64,000 nucleotides of DNA from an uncultured Bacteroidaceae bacterium (GCA_944320955.1 CALUJL010000015.1:1-64000); one strand, 5' to 3'. Positions 1 to 9,068 are shown, counted from the first letter of the stretch. The notes: generated from the letters alone by a model not told the origin. Program-made: numbers and translations.

Positions 1-243
1 TAGTTTACGGGAGTTGTAAAGGCAGAATGTAAACCTACGCAGAACGCAGAAATAGAGACCGTTAGTGTTAAATGTGCATTCGGTGTCGGGTAATGGTTTG
101 GAAGTGCATCTATTGCTGCAATCCGCCTAAATCCGTTTTCCCGCCCTTATGCCATGCTGTGCCACCCGAAGCCAAACTTTCTGACCGTCAGTGAGAATGC
201 TCAAATTCGCTTTATTCTGCGTTTTATCCTATTATTTTCTCCG
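1..243. other. Gene-free left edge
   Basis: No convincing gene is visible between the window edge and the first repeat array. A 29-codon open stretch on the + strand (4-93) starts right after an in-frame TAG and has no start codon, so it is not a credible C-terminus. The stretch is probably intergenic upstream of engB. Confidence 0.5.
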
Positions 244-300
244 AAAAGTCCCGCCACTTTCTGCAAAAAGTGCTGCCGCTTTCTGCCGAAAGTCCCGCAA
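244..300 (+). repeat. 22-bp tandem repeat array, 3 copies, upstream of engB
   Basis: Three copies of the AAAAGYSCTGCCRCTTT-type unit lie in exact 22-nt register: the G after the A-run falls at 248, 270 and 292. The last copy is truncated and runs directly into the engB promoter (-7 element at 308). The array is non-coding; because 22 is not a multiple of 3, any reading frame through it changes at each copy. Confidence 0.85.
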
Positions 301-307
301 GAAACCG

Positions 308-315
308 TATCTTTG
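308..315 (+). promoter_or_regulatory. Bacteroidota -7 element for engB
   Basis: TATCTTTG matches the Bacteroidota -7 consensus TAnnTTTG and lies 35 nt before the engB ATG. No clear -33 TTTG is seen; that position is occupied by the repeat array. Confidence 0.6.
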
Positions 316-350
316 CCTGCAACTTGTTCAACTAAGCCTCCCTTAGACTT

Positions 351-953
351 ATGCTCATCCAAAGCGCAGACTTCACGAAAAGCAGTGAGAAGATAACCCA
401 ATGCCCGCCGGGCGACAAGCCGGAATACGCATTCATCGGGCGCAGCAACGTCGGCAAATCGAGCCTGATCAACATGCTCTGCCAGCGCAAGAAGCTGGCC
501 ATGACCTCGGCCACGCCGGGCAAGACGGCCCTCATCAACCATTTTATCATAAACAAGGAGTGGTACATGGTAGACCTCCCGGGCTACGGCTACGCCAAGC
601 GCAGCAAAACCATGCAACAGAAGTTCGAAGAACTCATCCGCAGCTACATCCTGCTGCGCCCGCAGATGGCCAATCTGTTCCTGCTCATCGACATCCGCCA
701 CAGCCCGCAGGCCATCGACCTGGAATTCATCGACTGGCTGGGCGTGAGCCGCATTCCTTTCGCCATCGTCTTCACCAAGGCCGACAAGCTATCGCGGGAA
801 CAAGTGCGCGCCAACACCGAAAGTTACATGCAGGCCCTCTCGGAAAAATGGGAAGAACTGCCCCCCTATTTCATCACCTCGGCAGAAAAAGGGACAGGAC
901 GGGAAGAGCTCCTCTCCTACATCGAGCAGATAAACAAATCGATGGCCAAATAA
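351..953 (+). CDS. engB: Ribosome biogenesis GTP-binding protein EngB (YihA/YsxC)
   Basis: EngB is a circularly ordered TRAFAC-class GTPase needed for late assembly of the 50S ribosomal subunit. The 200-residue protein shows G1 GRSNVGKSS (residues 30-38), G3 DLPGYGYA (from residue 75), G4 FTKAD and G5 SAEKG, all intact, and the length is normal for the family. The ATG at 351 lies 35 nt downstream of a -7 element. The gene stands alone and converges on the porin gene across a bidirectional terminator. Confidence 0.96.
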   Translation: MLIQSADFTKSSEKITQCPPGDKPEYAFIGRSNVGKSSLINMLCQRKKLAMTSATPGKTALINHFIINKEWYMVDLPGYGYAKRSKTMQQKFEELIRSYILLRPQMANLFLLIDIRHSPQAIDLEFIDWLGVSRIPFAIVFTKADKLSREQVRANTESYMQALSEKWEELPPYFITSAEKGTGREELLSYIEQINKSMAK

Positions 954-1007
954 CTCTATAGGAAAACAGGCAAACCATCTCCCCCAAAGCCAAGCCGGAA
1001 GATACAA

Positions 1008-1050
1008 GAAAAGCTCCCCGCAAGCATAGACTCGCGGGGAGCTTTTCCTT
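1008..1050. terminator. Bidirectional intrinsic terminator
   Basis: An 11-bp stem, AAGCTCCCCGC (1011-1021) with GCGGGGAGCTT (1034-1044), is flanked by A-runs and T-runs. It can end both engB (+) and the convergent porin gene (-). Confidence 0.85.
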
Positions 1051-1089
1051 TTTATATATAAAGCAAGACGGTACTACACGCCCCCGTTC

Positions 1090-2712
1090 TTAGAAACGGT
1101 AGCCCAATGTGGCCAGGAAACTATGCCTTTGCTCACTGAGGGAAACGGGATCCAGAGAAACATGGTCGAACGCATAGAAATCGCCCTTCTGAGTCAGGTA
1201 TTTGTAAGCCAGATCCATGTAGACATTGCTCGTCAGACGGACACCGATGCCGGCCGTCAGCTGGTGAAGCGCCTCGCGGTTGGTATATTCCGTGTCGGTA
1301 TTGATGGAGTTGGAAGCATGAATCTTATAACTCCCCTCCCCATAGGCAGAAGAACTGTAGTTATATCCCAACCGGAGAGCCACCTCCGGCATGATTTTAT
1401 ACTCCCCGCCAAGCCGAAGCGTATGCACTCCCTTCAACTGGCTGTCGATCTCGGAATTTCCGAACAGGTAGTTGCTCCCGTCCGGGCCCTTCAGATTGCA
1501 GGAACCGTAGTCCTCATATTCATATTCTGCGCCCAACGCAATGTTTGTCCCTATGGTATAGCCCAAGCTGACATTGAAAAGCCACGGAGTCCGCAGGCGG
1601 AAATCCTGATCGATGGGGTAGCCATTCATGTTGTCATAGCTGGAAACGACGTTTTCGCCATTGTACCCCACCGCAAACCTGTCGCCCGTCTCCAGATCAA
1701 CATCCTCGTACACCGCATCGGCATCGAAGCCGGTGGTCAAAGTCAGGCGGTAAAACACCGGAGTATGCACGGCAAATCCGATACGGAACGACGATTCCTC
1801 AATCGGGCGCACTATTGCGCCGAGTTTAAAGTCTACGCCATCGCCGTGAATCCAGTTGTCACTATAAATATTGTAGCCCAATTCTCCTAAATAAGGGTCA
1901 TTGTAATTCTCGCGGTAGAACGTGTTTTTCGTATAGTCCACGTGGTAATACCCGATAGTGGCGCCCAAATAAAAACGATCGCTGAAGTTGAAGGAAAAAG
2001 AGAAGTCCGTCTGGTCGATTCCGCCCTCCTCTACACTGCTGAATGCAGACTGCGCCTCGGAAGGGAGCACCACATTGTCTTTATCATCCAGCAAGTAACC
2101 ATATCCATACATTCCGGTACCCTGTCCCTGCATATCGGTTTTCTCCCCCATCACTCCCGTATTTACGGCAGCCAAGGGCAGCCATCCGACATTGGAATTG
2201 CCGAAAGGATTATAATTCTCGTCGCCCCAGATCTCTTCCTGCGCCATTCCTTCGGCCATCGCTGCCGCTTGCCCCAGCTGGGAGACGCCGTTTTGCAAAA
2301 CGCGGGAGAGAGTGAGGTTTTTGTAGAAGTTGTTCCGCCGCTGATACTGGAACCCGAAGTTCACACTCGTGAGGATATTAGAAGAATGTACAGGGAAAGG
2401 CACGACAAGTCCTATATTGTTCAGGCGTGCCTGAGTATGACTTTCGTCGAAGCCGCCCATTTTTGCCTGGTGCTGGTCGAACCCGGCCGTAATCATGATG
2501 TCCGAACGACGGTAAAGGGCCGTGCCCGCGGGATTGGTGGAGATGGTCGAGATGTCTCCGCCCAAGGCTCCCAACGCACCGCCCATACCCACGAAGCGCG
2601 CCGTGCCGTTCAGTTCGTTATTGGACAGCTTCTCCGCATCATAAGCCGTGGGCTGGGCTGCCAGACCGGCTGCACAAAGGGATAGTGCCGCCGCAGAAAA
2701 TATTTTTTTCAT
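1090..2712 (-). CDS. FadL/OMPP1-family outer membrane porin
   Basis: A 540-residue outer membrane beta-barrel protein of the FadL/TodX (OMPP1) type, which lets hydrophobic solutes diffuse through the outer membrane. Bacteroidota copies are often annotated as hemin receptor or outer membrane transport protein. A signal peptide (MKKIFSAAALSLCAAGLAAQ) is followed by the N-terminal hatch region, in which GGALGALGGDISTISTNPAG is the family hallmark. The barrel strands end in the terminal aromatic residue F expected for BAM substrates. The substrate cannot be read from sequence. The gene appears monocistronic. Confidence 0.85.
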   Translation of the reverse strand: MKKIFSAAALSLCAAGLAAQPTAYDAEKLSNNELNGTARFVGMGGALGALGGDISTISTNPAGTALYRRSDIMITAGFDQHQAKMGGFDESHTQARLNNIGLVVPFPVHSSNILTSVNFGFQYQRRNNFYKNLTLSRVLQNGVSQLGQAAAMAEGMAQEEIWGDENYNPFGNSNVGWLPLAAVNTGVMGEKTDMQGQGTGMYGYGYLLDDKDNVVLPSEAQSAFSSVEEGGIDQTDFSFSFNFSDRFYLGATIGYYHVDYTKNTFYRENYNDPYLGELGYNIYSDNWIHGDGVDFKLGAIVRPIEESSFRIGFAVHTPVFYRLTLTTGFDADAVYEDVDLETGDRFAVGYNGENVVSSYDNMNGYPIDQDFRLRTPWLFNVSLGYTIGTNIALGAEYEYEDYGSCNLKGPDGSNYLFGNSEIDSQLKGVHTLRLGGEYKIMPEVALRLGYNYSSSAYGEGSYKIHASNSINTDTEYTNREALHQLTAGIGVRLTSNVYMDLAYKYLTQKGDFYAFDHVSLDPVSLSEQRHSFLATLGYRF

Positions 2713-2768
2713 ATATCGCTTCAGAATTTATCAGTCTATTCAAAATCGGTTTTCCTGTATCGCTATGT

Positions 2769-3875
2769 TCACATACGGCCGCCTCCCCGACGACTACCGC
2801 CGCCGAAGCTACGGCTTCCGCCTCCACCCGTCGAGCCTCCGAAGCTGCGGGACGGACGGGATATGGCCGGCATATTGTTGGAGGGGCGAGTGGCCGGGCG
2901 CTCCACCGTGGCACGCCGCGCCGGCTGCTGCACGCGGTTTTGCCGCTGCGTCGTGGTCGACTGCCGGTTGGTCGTGCCGAAAGAGCGCGCCCGCCGGGTC
3001 GAAGTGCCGGAAGGAGTGTCCGTATTTCCGTTGAAGCGCCGCACCGTAGTCCCGCGCGATGTGCCGAACGAGCGGTTTCCCACGCCCGTCCCCCGCGTAA
3101 AACCGCGGTCCGAGGCTCTCCGCGACGGGGCAGACACGCCGCCGCGCGCAAAGGAGCGGCCCGAATATCCGCTGCTCCTCCAGCCCATGCGGTTCGTCAC
3201 ATTACGCGGACGCCAGCCCCATCCGTGATGGGGGTAGCCCGCCCAAGGGCCGGGATGGTAGTGCCACGACGGATACCAGCCCCAGTATGTGCCCCAATAC
3301 CAGCCGCCGTAGTGGAATCCCCAATAGGAGGAGTAATACCACGGGCGGTAGTACCAGGGATCATAGACATAGTCCCAATAAGGGTCCCATATCCAATAGG
3401 GAGAGTCGAGATAGATGCGCAGCGTGGGGTTGTGGAAACGGATGATGCGGGCCGTATAAGTAGCGCCATCGTCCAGCAGGAGCACGTCGACATCCCCGCC
3501 CCCATCGGTATCTTCCTCAGCGTAACCCGGACTTCCGGCTTCGGAGTAGTCCGCCCCGCCGGCATACGAATCCGTCGCCCCGCTGCCGGAACGGCGGTTA
3601 TAGGCATCCACGTCGAAATCCGAGACACTGCCCGGACTTGCCGGAGCATAAGCCGAAGCGGAAGAACCTCCCGCATTGCCGCCGGAAAGCCGGACTCCAC
3701 CGGAAGAAGCCGCAGCGCCCTCATCCGTTGCCGTGGTGACGATTTCTATCTTGCTCTCTTCACTCTTGTCTTTTTTGGACGGGACGAAATACATCTCGTC
3801 ATCATATCCTTGCGCCCATACGGAGGCCGGAGTTGCCAAAGACAAAGCCATCAAAAACACAATCGACCGTTTCAT
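2769..3875 (-). CDS. Exported low-complexity protein rich in W/Y/H and G/S/R
   Basis: I do not recognise a named family. The start at 3875 gives a clear signal peptide (MKRSIVFLMALSLATPASVWA); the frame stays open further upstream but lacks a sensible start. About 368 residues. After the signal comes a charged stretch, then a Gly/Ser/Ala-rich linker. The central block of about 60 residues (around 150-215) is extraordinarily aromatic, with repeated WYY, YWG and HYHPG motifs. The tail is rich in Arg, Ser, Thr and Gly and ends in SRRGGGRM. This composition suggests a surface-associated or self-assembling protein. A -7 element lies upstream and its promoter region is shared divergently with prmA. 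Confidence 0.7.
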   Translation of the reverse strand: MKRSIVFLMALSLATPASVWAQGYDDEMYFVPSKKDKSEESKIEIVTTATDEGAAASSGGVRLSGGNAGGSSASAYAPASPGSVSDFDVDAYNRRSGSGATDSYAGGADYSEAGSPGYAEEDTDGGGDVDVLLLDDGATYTARIIRFHNPTLRIYLDSPYWIWDPYWDYVYDPWYYRPWYYSSYWGFHYGGWYWGTYWGWYPSWHYHPGPWAGYPHHGWGWRPRNVTNRMGWRSSGYSGRSFARGGVSAPSRRASDRGFTRGTGVGNRSFGTSRGTTVRRFNGNTDTPSGTSTRRARSFGTTNRQSTTTQRQNRVQQPARRATVERPATRPSNNMPAISRPSRSFGGSTGGGGSRSFGGGSRRGGGRM

Positions 3876-3913
3876 AGTTAAAACAAGGATTTTAGCGTGA
3901 ATATTCGTATGGG

Positions 3914-3921
3914 CAAATATA
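3914..3921 (-). promoter_or_regulatory. -7 element for the aromatic-rich exported protein
   Basis: TATATTTG on the minus strand lies 39 nt before the start codon at 3875. It is divergent from the prmA promoter about 65 bp away. Confidence 0.55.
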
Positions 3922-3985
3922 AGAAGAATCGGGAAAGTCGCACAAATATTATGCACCATTTTACTATGCTTTTTTGTTATTTCAC

Positions 3986-3993
3986 TATCTTTG
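3986..3993 (+). promoter_or_regulatory. -7 element for prmA
   Basis: TATCTTTG lies 46 nt upstream of the prmA ATG at 4040. Confidence 0.6.
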
Positions 3994-4039
3994 CATATCA
4001 AATCCCAAAGTTACCCGTAAGTTCTCATATTTTCACCCG

Positions 4040-4891
4040 ATGAAATACAAGCAACTGACCCTGCAAATCAAGCCCTACACGCCCGAAAACATCGACATCC
4101 TGACCGCCTATCTGGCCGAAGCCGGCTGCGACAGCTTCCAACAAGAAGGCGAAACCCTGCAAGCCTACATCCCCCTCGCCCAATACGACGAGGGACTCAT
4201 CCGGGAGACAATCCGGAATTTCCCCGTACCCCACACGGAAATCTCCTGTATCCCCTCCGACCCCGAAGACAAGGACTGGAACGAGGAATGGGAAAAGAAC
4301 TTCTTCCGCCCGATTCTGATAGAAGGCCGCTGCTGCATACACAGCACTTTCCACAAAGACCTCCCCGCTTCGGCCGAATACTCCATCGTCATCAACCCGC
4401 AGATGGCCTTCGGCACCGGGCACCATGCCACGACTTCGCTCATTCTGGCCGAACTGCTGGACGCCGACCTGCAGGGGAAATCGCTCCTCGACATGGGGTG
4501 CGGCACGTCGGTGCTGGCCATCCTGGCCTCCATGCGGGGCGCATCGCCGGTCACGGCCATCGACATAGACGACTGGTGCATCGAAAATTCCCGCACGAAC
4601 ATCGCATTAAACCATTTGCCCAACCCGATCAACGTTTTGCTCGGCGACGCTTCGCTGCTGCCCGGCCTGCCGGAACAAGACATCATACTGGCCAACATAA
4701 ACCGCAACATCCTGCTCCGGGACATGCCCGCATACGCCTGCTCCCTGCGTCCCGGCGGGGAACTGTGGATGAGCGGTTTCTACGTGCAGGACATACCTGT
4801 ACTCCTGGGAAAAGCCTCTCAAATCGGGTTGTCCTATGTATCTCAGAAAGAAAAGGATAACTGGGCCTGCCTGCACCTGAAGTTGAACTAA
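4040..4891 (+). CDS. prmA: Ribosomal protein L11 methyltransferase
   Basis: PrmA trimethylates ribosomal protein L11 using S-adenosylmethionine. The product of 283 residues has the N-terminal L11-recognition domain, the PrmA signature MAFGTGHHATTSL and the SAM-binding motif LLDMGCGTSVLAILA, followed by the acidic AIDID motif of the Rossmann fold. The ATG at 4040 starts the conserved MKYKQLTL; the frame is open upstream, but that part overlaps the promoter. A three-copy 22-bp repeat array follows the stop codon and separates prmA from mutS2. Confidence 0.93.
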   Translation: MKYKQLTLQIKPYTPENIDILTAYLAEAGCDSFQQEGETLQAYIPLAQYDEGLIRETIRNFPVPHTEISCIPSDPEDKDWNEEWEKNFFRPILIEGRCCIHSTFHKDLPASAEYSIVINPQMAFGTGHHATTSLILAELLDADLQGKSLLDMGCGTSVLAILASMRGASPVTAIDIDDWCIENSRTNIALNHLPNPINVLLGDASLLPGLPEQDIILANINRNILLRDMPAYACSLRPGGELWMSGFYVQDIPVLLGKASQIGLSYVSQKEKDNWACLHLKLN

Positions 4892-4953
4892 AAAAAGTCC
4901 TGCCACTTTTACGGAAAACCCCTGCCGCTTTTGCCAAAAAGCGCTTGCACTTT
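4891..4953 (+). repeat. 22-bp tandem repeat array, 3 copies, between prmA and mutS2
   Basis: Copies are in strict 22-nt phase (reference base at 4897, 4919 and 4941). The first begins at the prmA stop codon and the last ends 3 nt before the mutS2 ATG. No promoter element lies between array and start, so mutS2 is either read through from prmA or transcribed from within the array. Confidence 0.85.
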
Positions 4954-4956
4954 CTT

Positions 4957-7515
4957 ATGACATACCCTGCAGATTTCGAACAAAAGATAGGATTTACAGA
5001 AATAAGACGCCTGCTCTCGGGACACTGCCTGAGCACCCTCGGGAAAAGCCGGGTGGAGGAACTCAGCTTCTCCACCGACCACGCCTTCATCACCGGGCGC
5101 CTCGGACAAATCGGGGAATTCATCGGAATCCTCCAGGCGGCCGACGACGAATTTCCCTGCCAGTACTTCTACGACACCCGCGAGTCCCTGCGGCGCATCC
5201 GCCCGGAAGGCCTGTACCTGAGCGAAGCGGAAATCTTCGACCTGCGCCGCTCGCTGGAGACTCTGGCCGGCATTGTCCGGTTCCTCGCGCGCAAGAAAAG
5301 CCAGGATGAGGACGACTTCCTCTACCCGCGCCTCCATGCGCTCACCGCGGATCTGGCCGACATGCGCCCCGTCATCCGCAAGATCGACCTCCTGCTCGAT
5401 GCCTACGGGCACATCCGCGACAACGCTTCCGCCGAACTGGCCCGCATACGAAGCGAGAAATCGCGCACGCTCAACTCCATCTCCGGCAAGCTCAACGCCA
5501 TACTCCGCTCCGCCCAGAGCGAAGGCATCGTGGAGAAAGACGCCTCCCCCGCCCTGCGCGACGGCCGCCTGGTCCTGCCCGTGGCCCCGGCGCTCAAGCG
5601 CAAACTGCGCGGCATCGTACACGACGAGTCGGCCTCCGGCAAGACCGTCTTCATCGAGCCGGCCGAAGTGGTGGAAGCCAACAACCGCGTCCGCGAACTG
5701 GAGAACGAGGAGAAGCGGGAAATCATACGCATCCTGACCGCATTCACCGACTCCATCCGCCCGATGCTGCCCGAGATAACCGAAAACTACCGCTTTCTGG
5801 CCACCATTGACTTCACCCGCGCGGCAGCCGGCTTCGCCCTCCGCGTCGAAGCCTCCGTGCCCGCCTCCATATCTCCCGACCCCATCCTGCAATGGGAACA
5901 CGCCACCCACCCCCTGCTGCGCCTCTCCCTGGCCCAGCACAACCGGGAGACGGGGAAAAACGCCGAAATCGTACCCCTCGAAATCAGCCTCACGCGGGAA
6001 AAATACCTGCTGCTCATCTCCGGCCCGAACGCCGGCGGCAAATCCGTATGCCTCAAGACCGTGGGGCTGCTCCAATACATGCTCCAGTGCGGGCTGCCCG
6101 TCCCCCTCTCGGCCGAAAGCAAGACGGGGCTCTTCCGCTCCATCTTTATCGACATAGGCGACGAGCAATCCATCGAAAACGAACTGAGCACCTACTCCTC
6201 CCACCTGACCAACATGAAGCAGATGCTCCGCCATGCCGACGACCGCTCGCTCATCCTCATCGACGAGTTCGGCGGCGGGACCGAACCGCAAATCGGAGGG
6301 GCCATAGCCGAAGCCATCCTGGGAGAATTCGACAAGAAACGGACCTTCGGCGTCATCACCACCCACTACCAGAACCTCAAACATTTTGCCGACTCCTGCC
6401 CCGGCATCCAAAACGGGGCCATGCTCTACGACCGCCACCAGATGAAACCCCTGTTCCAGCTCTCCATAGGCCGCCCGGGCAGCTCGTTTGCCATCGAGAT
6501 AGCACGCAAGATAGGACTCCCGCAGGACGTCATACGGAAAGCCTCGGAGATCGTAGGACAAGACTACATCAACAGCGACAAATACCTGCAGGACATCGTG
6601 CGCGACAAGCGCTACTGGGAACAGAAGCGGCAGCAGATCCACCAACTCGAGAAACAGTACGAGCAGGCGACGCTCGATTACCGCCAGAAACTGGACGAGC
6701 TGAAAAAGAAACAAAAAGAGATAATAGACAAAGCCAGGAAAGAAGCCGAAGAACTGCTGAAGGAATCCAACGCCCGGATAGAGCGCACCATCCGGCAAAT
6801 CAAGGAGAACCAGGCCGAACGGGCCATTACCCGGCAAGCCCGGCAAGAGCTGGAAGAATTCCGCAACATGCTGGAACAGCACTTTGCCCGGCAAGACATG
6901 CCCACAACACCCCCCACCCCCCCGAAAAAAAGCAAGGCCGAAAGGAGGGCCGAGAAGAGACACCAGGGAAAAGCAGCCCAGCCCGCAGGTGACAAGCCGG
7001 CCGGAAATCTCCCGCCGCACCAGCCGGCTGCCCCCAAACAGCCCGCATCTCTGGCTGCCGGAGCATACGTCCGCATCAAAGGACAGTCGGTAACGGGACA
7101 AATACAAGACCTTGACGGAAAAACCGCCACCGTGGTCTTCGGCTCCATCAAAACCCGGGTCGGGACCGACCGCCTGGAACCGGCTTCCGCACCGGCCCGC
7201 CCCGTGCAGGCAAGCCCCGTATCGCTCATCGGCGTCCGGCCGCAAGACGAGATATACGAGAAAAAGCTGCAATTCAAGCCCGACATCGATGTCCGCGGCA
7301 TGAGAGGCGACGAAGCCATACAAGCCGTGACCTATTTCATTGACGACGCGGCGCAAATCGGTATGGCACGGGTACGCATCCTGCACGGCACCGGAAACGG
7401 AATCCTGCGCACCCTCATCCGCGACTACCTTGCCTCTTCGCCTGCGGTACGGGACTTCAAAGACGAACATGTACAGTTCGGAGGAGCCGGCATAACCGTA
7501 GTAGACCTGGAATAA
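4957..7515 (+). CDS. mutS2: Endonuclease MutS2 (Smr-domain MutS homologue)
   Basis: MutS2 is a MutS-like ATPase linked in other bacteria to suppression of homologous recombination and to rescue of collided ribosomes. The 852-residue protein shows the clamp region, Walker A GPNAGGKS (from residue 356) and Walker B with DEFGGGTEP (from about 436). A long charged coiled-coil (about 540-640), a Lys/Pro-rich linker and a C-terminal Smr domain follow; the Smr domain has DVRGMRG near 778 and LHGTGNG near 809. The mismatch-recognition domain of MutS1 is absent, as expected. ATG 4957 is chosen over an in-frame TTG four codons earlier that falls inside the repeat array. Confidence 0.95.
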   Translation: MTYPADFEQKIGFTEIRRLLSGHCLSTLGKSRVEELSFSTDHAFITGRLGQIGEFIGILQAADDEFPCQYFYDTRESLRRIRPEGLYLSEAEIFDLRRSLETLAGIVRFLARKKSQDEDDFLYPRLHALTADLADMRPVIRKIDLLLDAYGHIRDNASAELARIRSEKSRTLNSISGKLNAILRSAQSEGIVEKDASPALRDGRLVLPVAPALKRKLRGIVHDESASGKTVFIEPAEVVEANNRVRELENEEKREIIRILTAFTDSIRPMLPEITENYRFLATIDFTRAAAGFALRVEASVPASISPDPILQWEHATHPLLRLSLAQHNRETGKNAEIVPLEISLTREKYLLLISGPNAGGKSVCLKTVGLLQYMLQCGLPVPLSAESKTGLFRSIFIDIGDEQSIENELSTYSSHLTNMKQMLRHADDRSLILIDEFGGGTEPQIGGAIAEAILGEFDKKRTFGVITTHYQNLKHFADSCPGIQNGAMLYDRHQMKPLFQLSIGRPGSSFAIEIARKIGLPQDVIRKASEIVGQDYINSDKYLQDIVRDKRYWEQKRQQIHQLEKQYEQATLDYRQKLDELKKKQKEIIDKARKEAEELLKESNARIERTIRQIKENQAERAITRQARQELEEFRNMLEQHFARQDMPTTPPTPPKKSKAERRAEKRHQGKAAQPAGDKPAGNLPPHQPAAPKQPASLAAGAYVRIKGQSVTGQIQDLDGKTATVVFGSIKTRVGTDRLEPASAPARPVQASPVSLIGVRPQDEIYEKKLQFKPDIDVRGMRGDEAIQAVTYFIDDAAQIGMARVRILHGTGNGILRTLIRDYLASSPAVRDFKDEHVQFGGAGITVVDLE

Positions 7516-7526
7516 TGCCTCCGGTA

Positions 7527-7590
7527 CCGCAAGGCCCCCCCCGGCCGGCACCTCCGGCCGGGCATCCCGCCGCCTTGCTGCGGGAAGCCC
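7527..7590 (+). terminator. GC-rich hairpin downstream of mutS2
   Basis: A perfect 9-bp stem, CCCGGCCGG (7540-7548) with CCGGCCGGG (7554-7562), sits inside a wider pairing of GCAAGG with CCTTGC. It is followed by a short, interrupted T-run, so it could be a terminator or a stable 3' end. Confidence 0.5.
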
Positions 7591-7730
7591 CTTTTCCCCC
7601 TCATGCCGAGACAGAGAAATGTATGCCGGAGCATACTAAATCTTGCCCACATGTGCCGAAAAGAGTGCAAGAAACCCCCTTTTGTTAGCGGTTTTTAACC
7701 ATCGCGAGGCGATTTTTTTGACAATGAGGC

Positions 7731-7759
7731 TTGTATCTGGATTATTCTTCCTATCTTTG
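7731..7759 (+). promoter_or_regulatory. Promoter of the OmpA-family gene
   Basis: TTG (7731-7733) is followed 18 nt later by TATCTTTG (7752-7759), giving a leader of about 35 nt before the ATG at 7802. Confidence 0.65.
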
Positions 7760-7801
7760 CCGAAAAGAATGATGTTTAACCTTTCTAAAAAGAGCACTAT
7801 T

Positions 7802-8908
7802 ATGAAAAGGATGTTTACTGTATTGGCAGCTGCGGCATTAGTTACAGTGTCGGCTTCTGCCCAAAAAGAGAAAAACAATCCGTACTACACCGAGAAATGG
7901 AGCGACAATATCGCAATCTCCGTAGGAGGTGGCGCACAGTTCGGTCTTCGTTCGTCCAATTACGACGCCGGATTCTGGAGAGCTTTGAATCCCGATGTAT
8001 ACGTAGGTATAACCAAACACATCAACCCGCTGTGGTCTGTCCGCGGAGTGATTGGCGGCTGGCGCAGTTCCGAGCGTCTCCCGGGAGCCAACGAGGTTAC
8101 GAAGAAATACATCAATATATATGGTGATGTATTGTATAACCTGACAAACGCTTTCTTGGGATATCAGCCGGACAAGATTGTAGAAGTATCCGTATTCGCT
8201 GGTCCGTATGTTAACTTCTTGAAGTCCGAACTGGACCAGACCCGCCCGGGTATTTCTGCCGGTGGTCAGTTGAGATTCAACATCAACAAGTACTTCGCCA
8301 TCGACCTGGAGGCTCGTATGTCCCGCCAGCGCGAAATGGTATACCTCCAGAACGACCGCTTCTACCTGGCCGGGACCGTAGGTGTTACCTATACGATCGG
8401 TGGAAAAGAATTCCAGAACTGCAGCAAACACGATCTTTGCTTGGCCGAACAGAAATCGCTCAACGACCAGATCAACGCCAACAAGGCTCAAATCTCCGAC
8501 CTGCAGAACCAATTGGCTGCTTCGAAGCGCGAAACCCAACAGGCTCTGGCCAATGCCAACAAGCCCGTTGCTTCCGACTGCGACATGAACGCCGGTCCGG
8601 TTGCTGTCTTCTTCAAGATTGGCAAAGCCAACATCGACGACCGCGGCCAGGCCAACATCGAACTGGCAGCCAAGGCCATCAAAGCTGACCCCAACGGCAA
8701 ATACACCGTTCGCGGCTATGCTGACAAGGCTACCGGTAGCGCAGCCATCAACCAGAAGCTGTCTGAAAAACGTGCGAAAGCCGTATACGACGCTCTTGTT
8801 GCTGCTGGCGTAGACGGTGCACAGCTCGAACAACAGGGTATGGGCGCTCAGGACAATATGTTCTCCAGCGATGCTCTGAACCGCGTTGTCATCATCAAGA
8901 GAAAGTAA
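7802..8908 (+). CDS. OmpA-family outer membrane protein
   Basis: A major-porin-type protein of 368 residues: signal peptide (MKRMFTVLAAAALVTVSASA), N-terminal beta-barrel, a linker with a short coiled-coil (about 210-240), and a C-terminal OmpA peptidoglycan-binding domain. The binding loop is recognisable in GYADKATGS followed by LSEKRAKAVYDAL. It would tether the outer membrane to the cell wall. The start is set by the signal peptide and a promoter 43 nt upstream. Codon use is visibly richer in T-ending codons (GCT, GTT) than in neighbouring genes, consistent with high expression. A strong terminator follows. Confidence 0.9.
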   Translation: MKRMFTVLAAAALVTVSASAQKEKNNPYYTEKWSDNIAISVGGGAQFGLRSSNYDAGFWRALNPDVYVGITKHINPLWSVRGVIGGWRSSERLPGANEVTKKYINIYGDVLYNLTNAFLGYQPDKIVEVSVFAGPYVNFLKSELDQTRPGISAGGQLRFNINKYFAIDLEARMSRQREMVYLQNDRFYLAGTVGVTYTIGGKEFQNCSKHDLCLAEQKSLNDQINANKAQISDLQNQLAASKRETQQALANANKPVASDCDMNAGPVAVFFKIGKANIDDRGQANIELAAKAIKADPNGKYTVRGYADKATGSAAINQKLSEKRAKAVYDALVAAGVDGAQLEQQGMGAQDNMFSSDALNRVVIIKRK

Positions 8909-8941
8909 AACAGGCTTAGCCTTATAACAAACAACCATCAG

Positions 8942-8972
8942 AAGGGCATCCGAAATTCGGATGCCCTTTTTC
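8942..8972 (+). terminator. Intrinsic terminator after the OmpA-family gene
   Basis: AAGGGCATCCGAA pairs with TTCGGATGCCCTT and is followed by a T-run. Confidence 0.85.
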
Positions 8973-9022
8973 TTTTATTTGCACAAAAGGGATTCCGAGC
9001 CAGCGCTTTCTTCCAAAGCAAC

Positions 9023-9053
9023 TTGCAGATTTCAGAGATTATCCATAATTTTG
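9023..9053 (+). promoter_or_regulatory. Promoter of the bamD-rpoZ cluster
   Basis: TTG (9023-9025) with a 20-nt spacer to TAATTTTG (9046-9053). The start codon at 9069 is 15 nt downstream of the -7 element, so the leader is very short. Confidence 0.6.
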
Positions 9054-9068
9054 CCCCCATAATTTGCT

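Noticed and set aside
1..93. Possible C-terminus of a gene entering from the left
   Set aside because: The frame is interrupted by TAG at positions 1-3, so it cannot continue a gene from outside.
154..396. 80-residue open frame on the + strand before engB
   Set aside because: It consists largely of translated 22-bp repeats, overlaps the engB promoter and start, and has no family resemblance.
4909..7551. 880-codon minus-strand frame opposite mutS2
   Set aside because: It mirrors mutS2 codons and lacks recognisable motifs; mutS2 is complete with all motifs.
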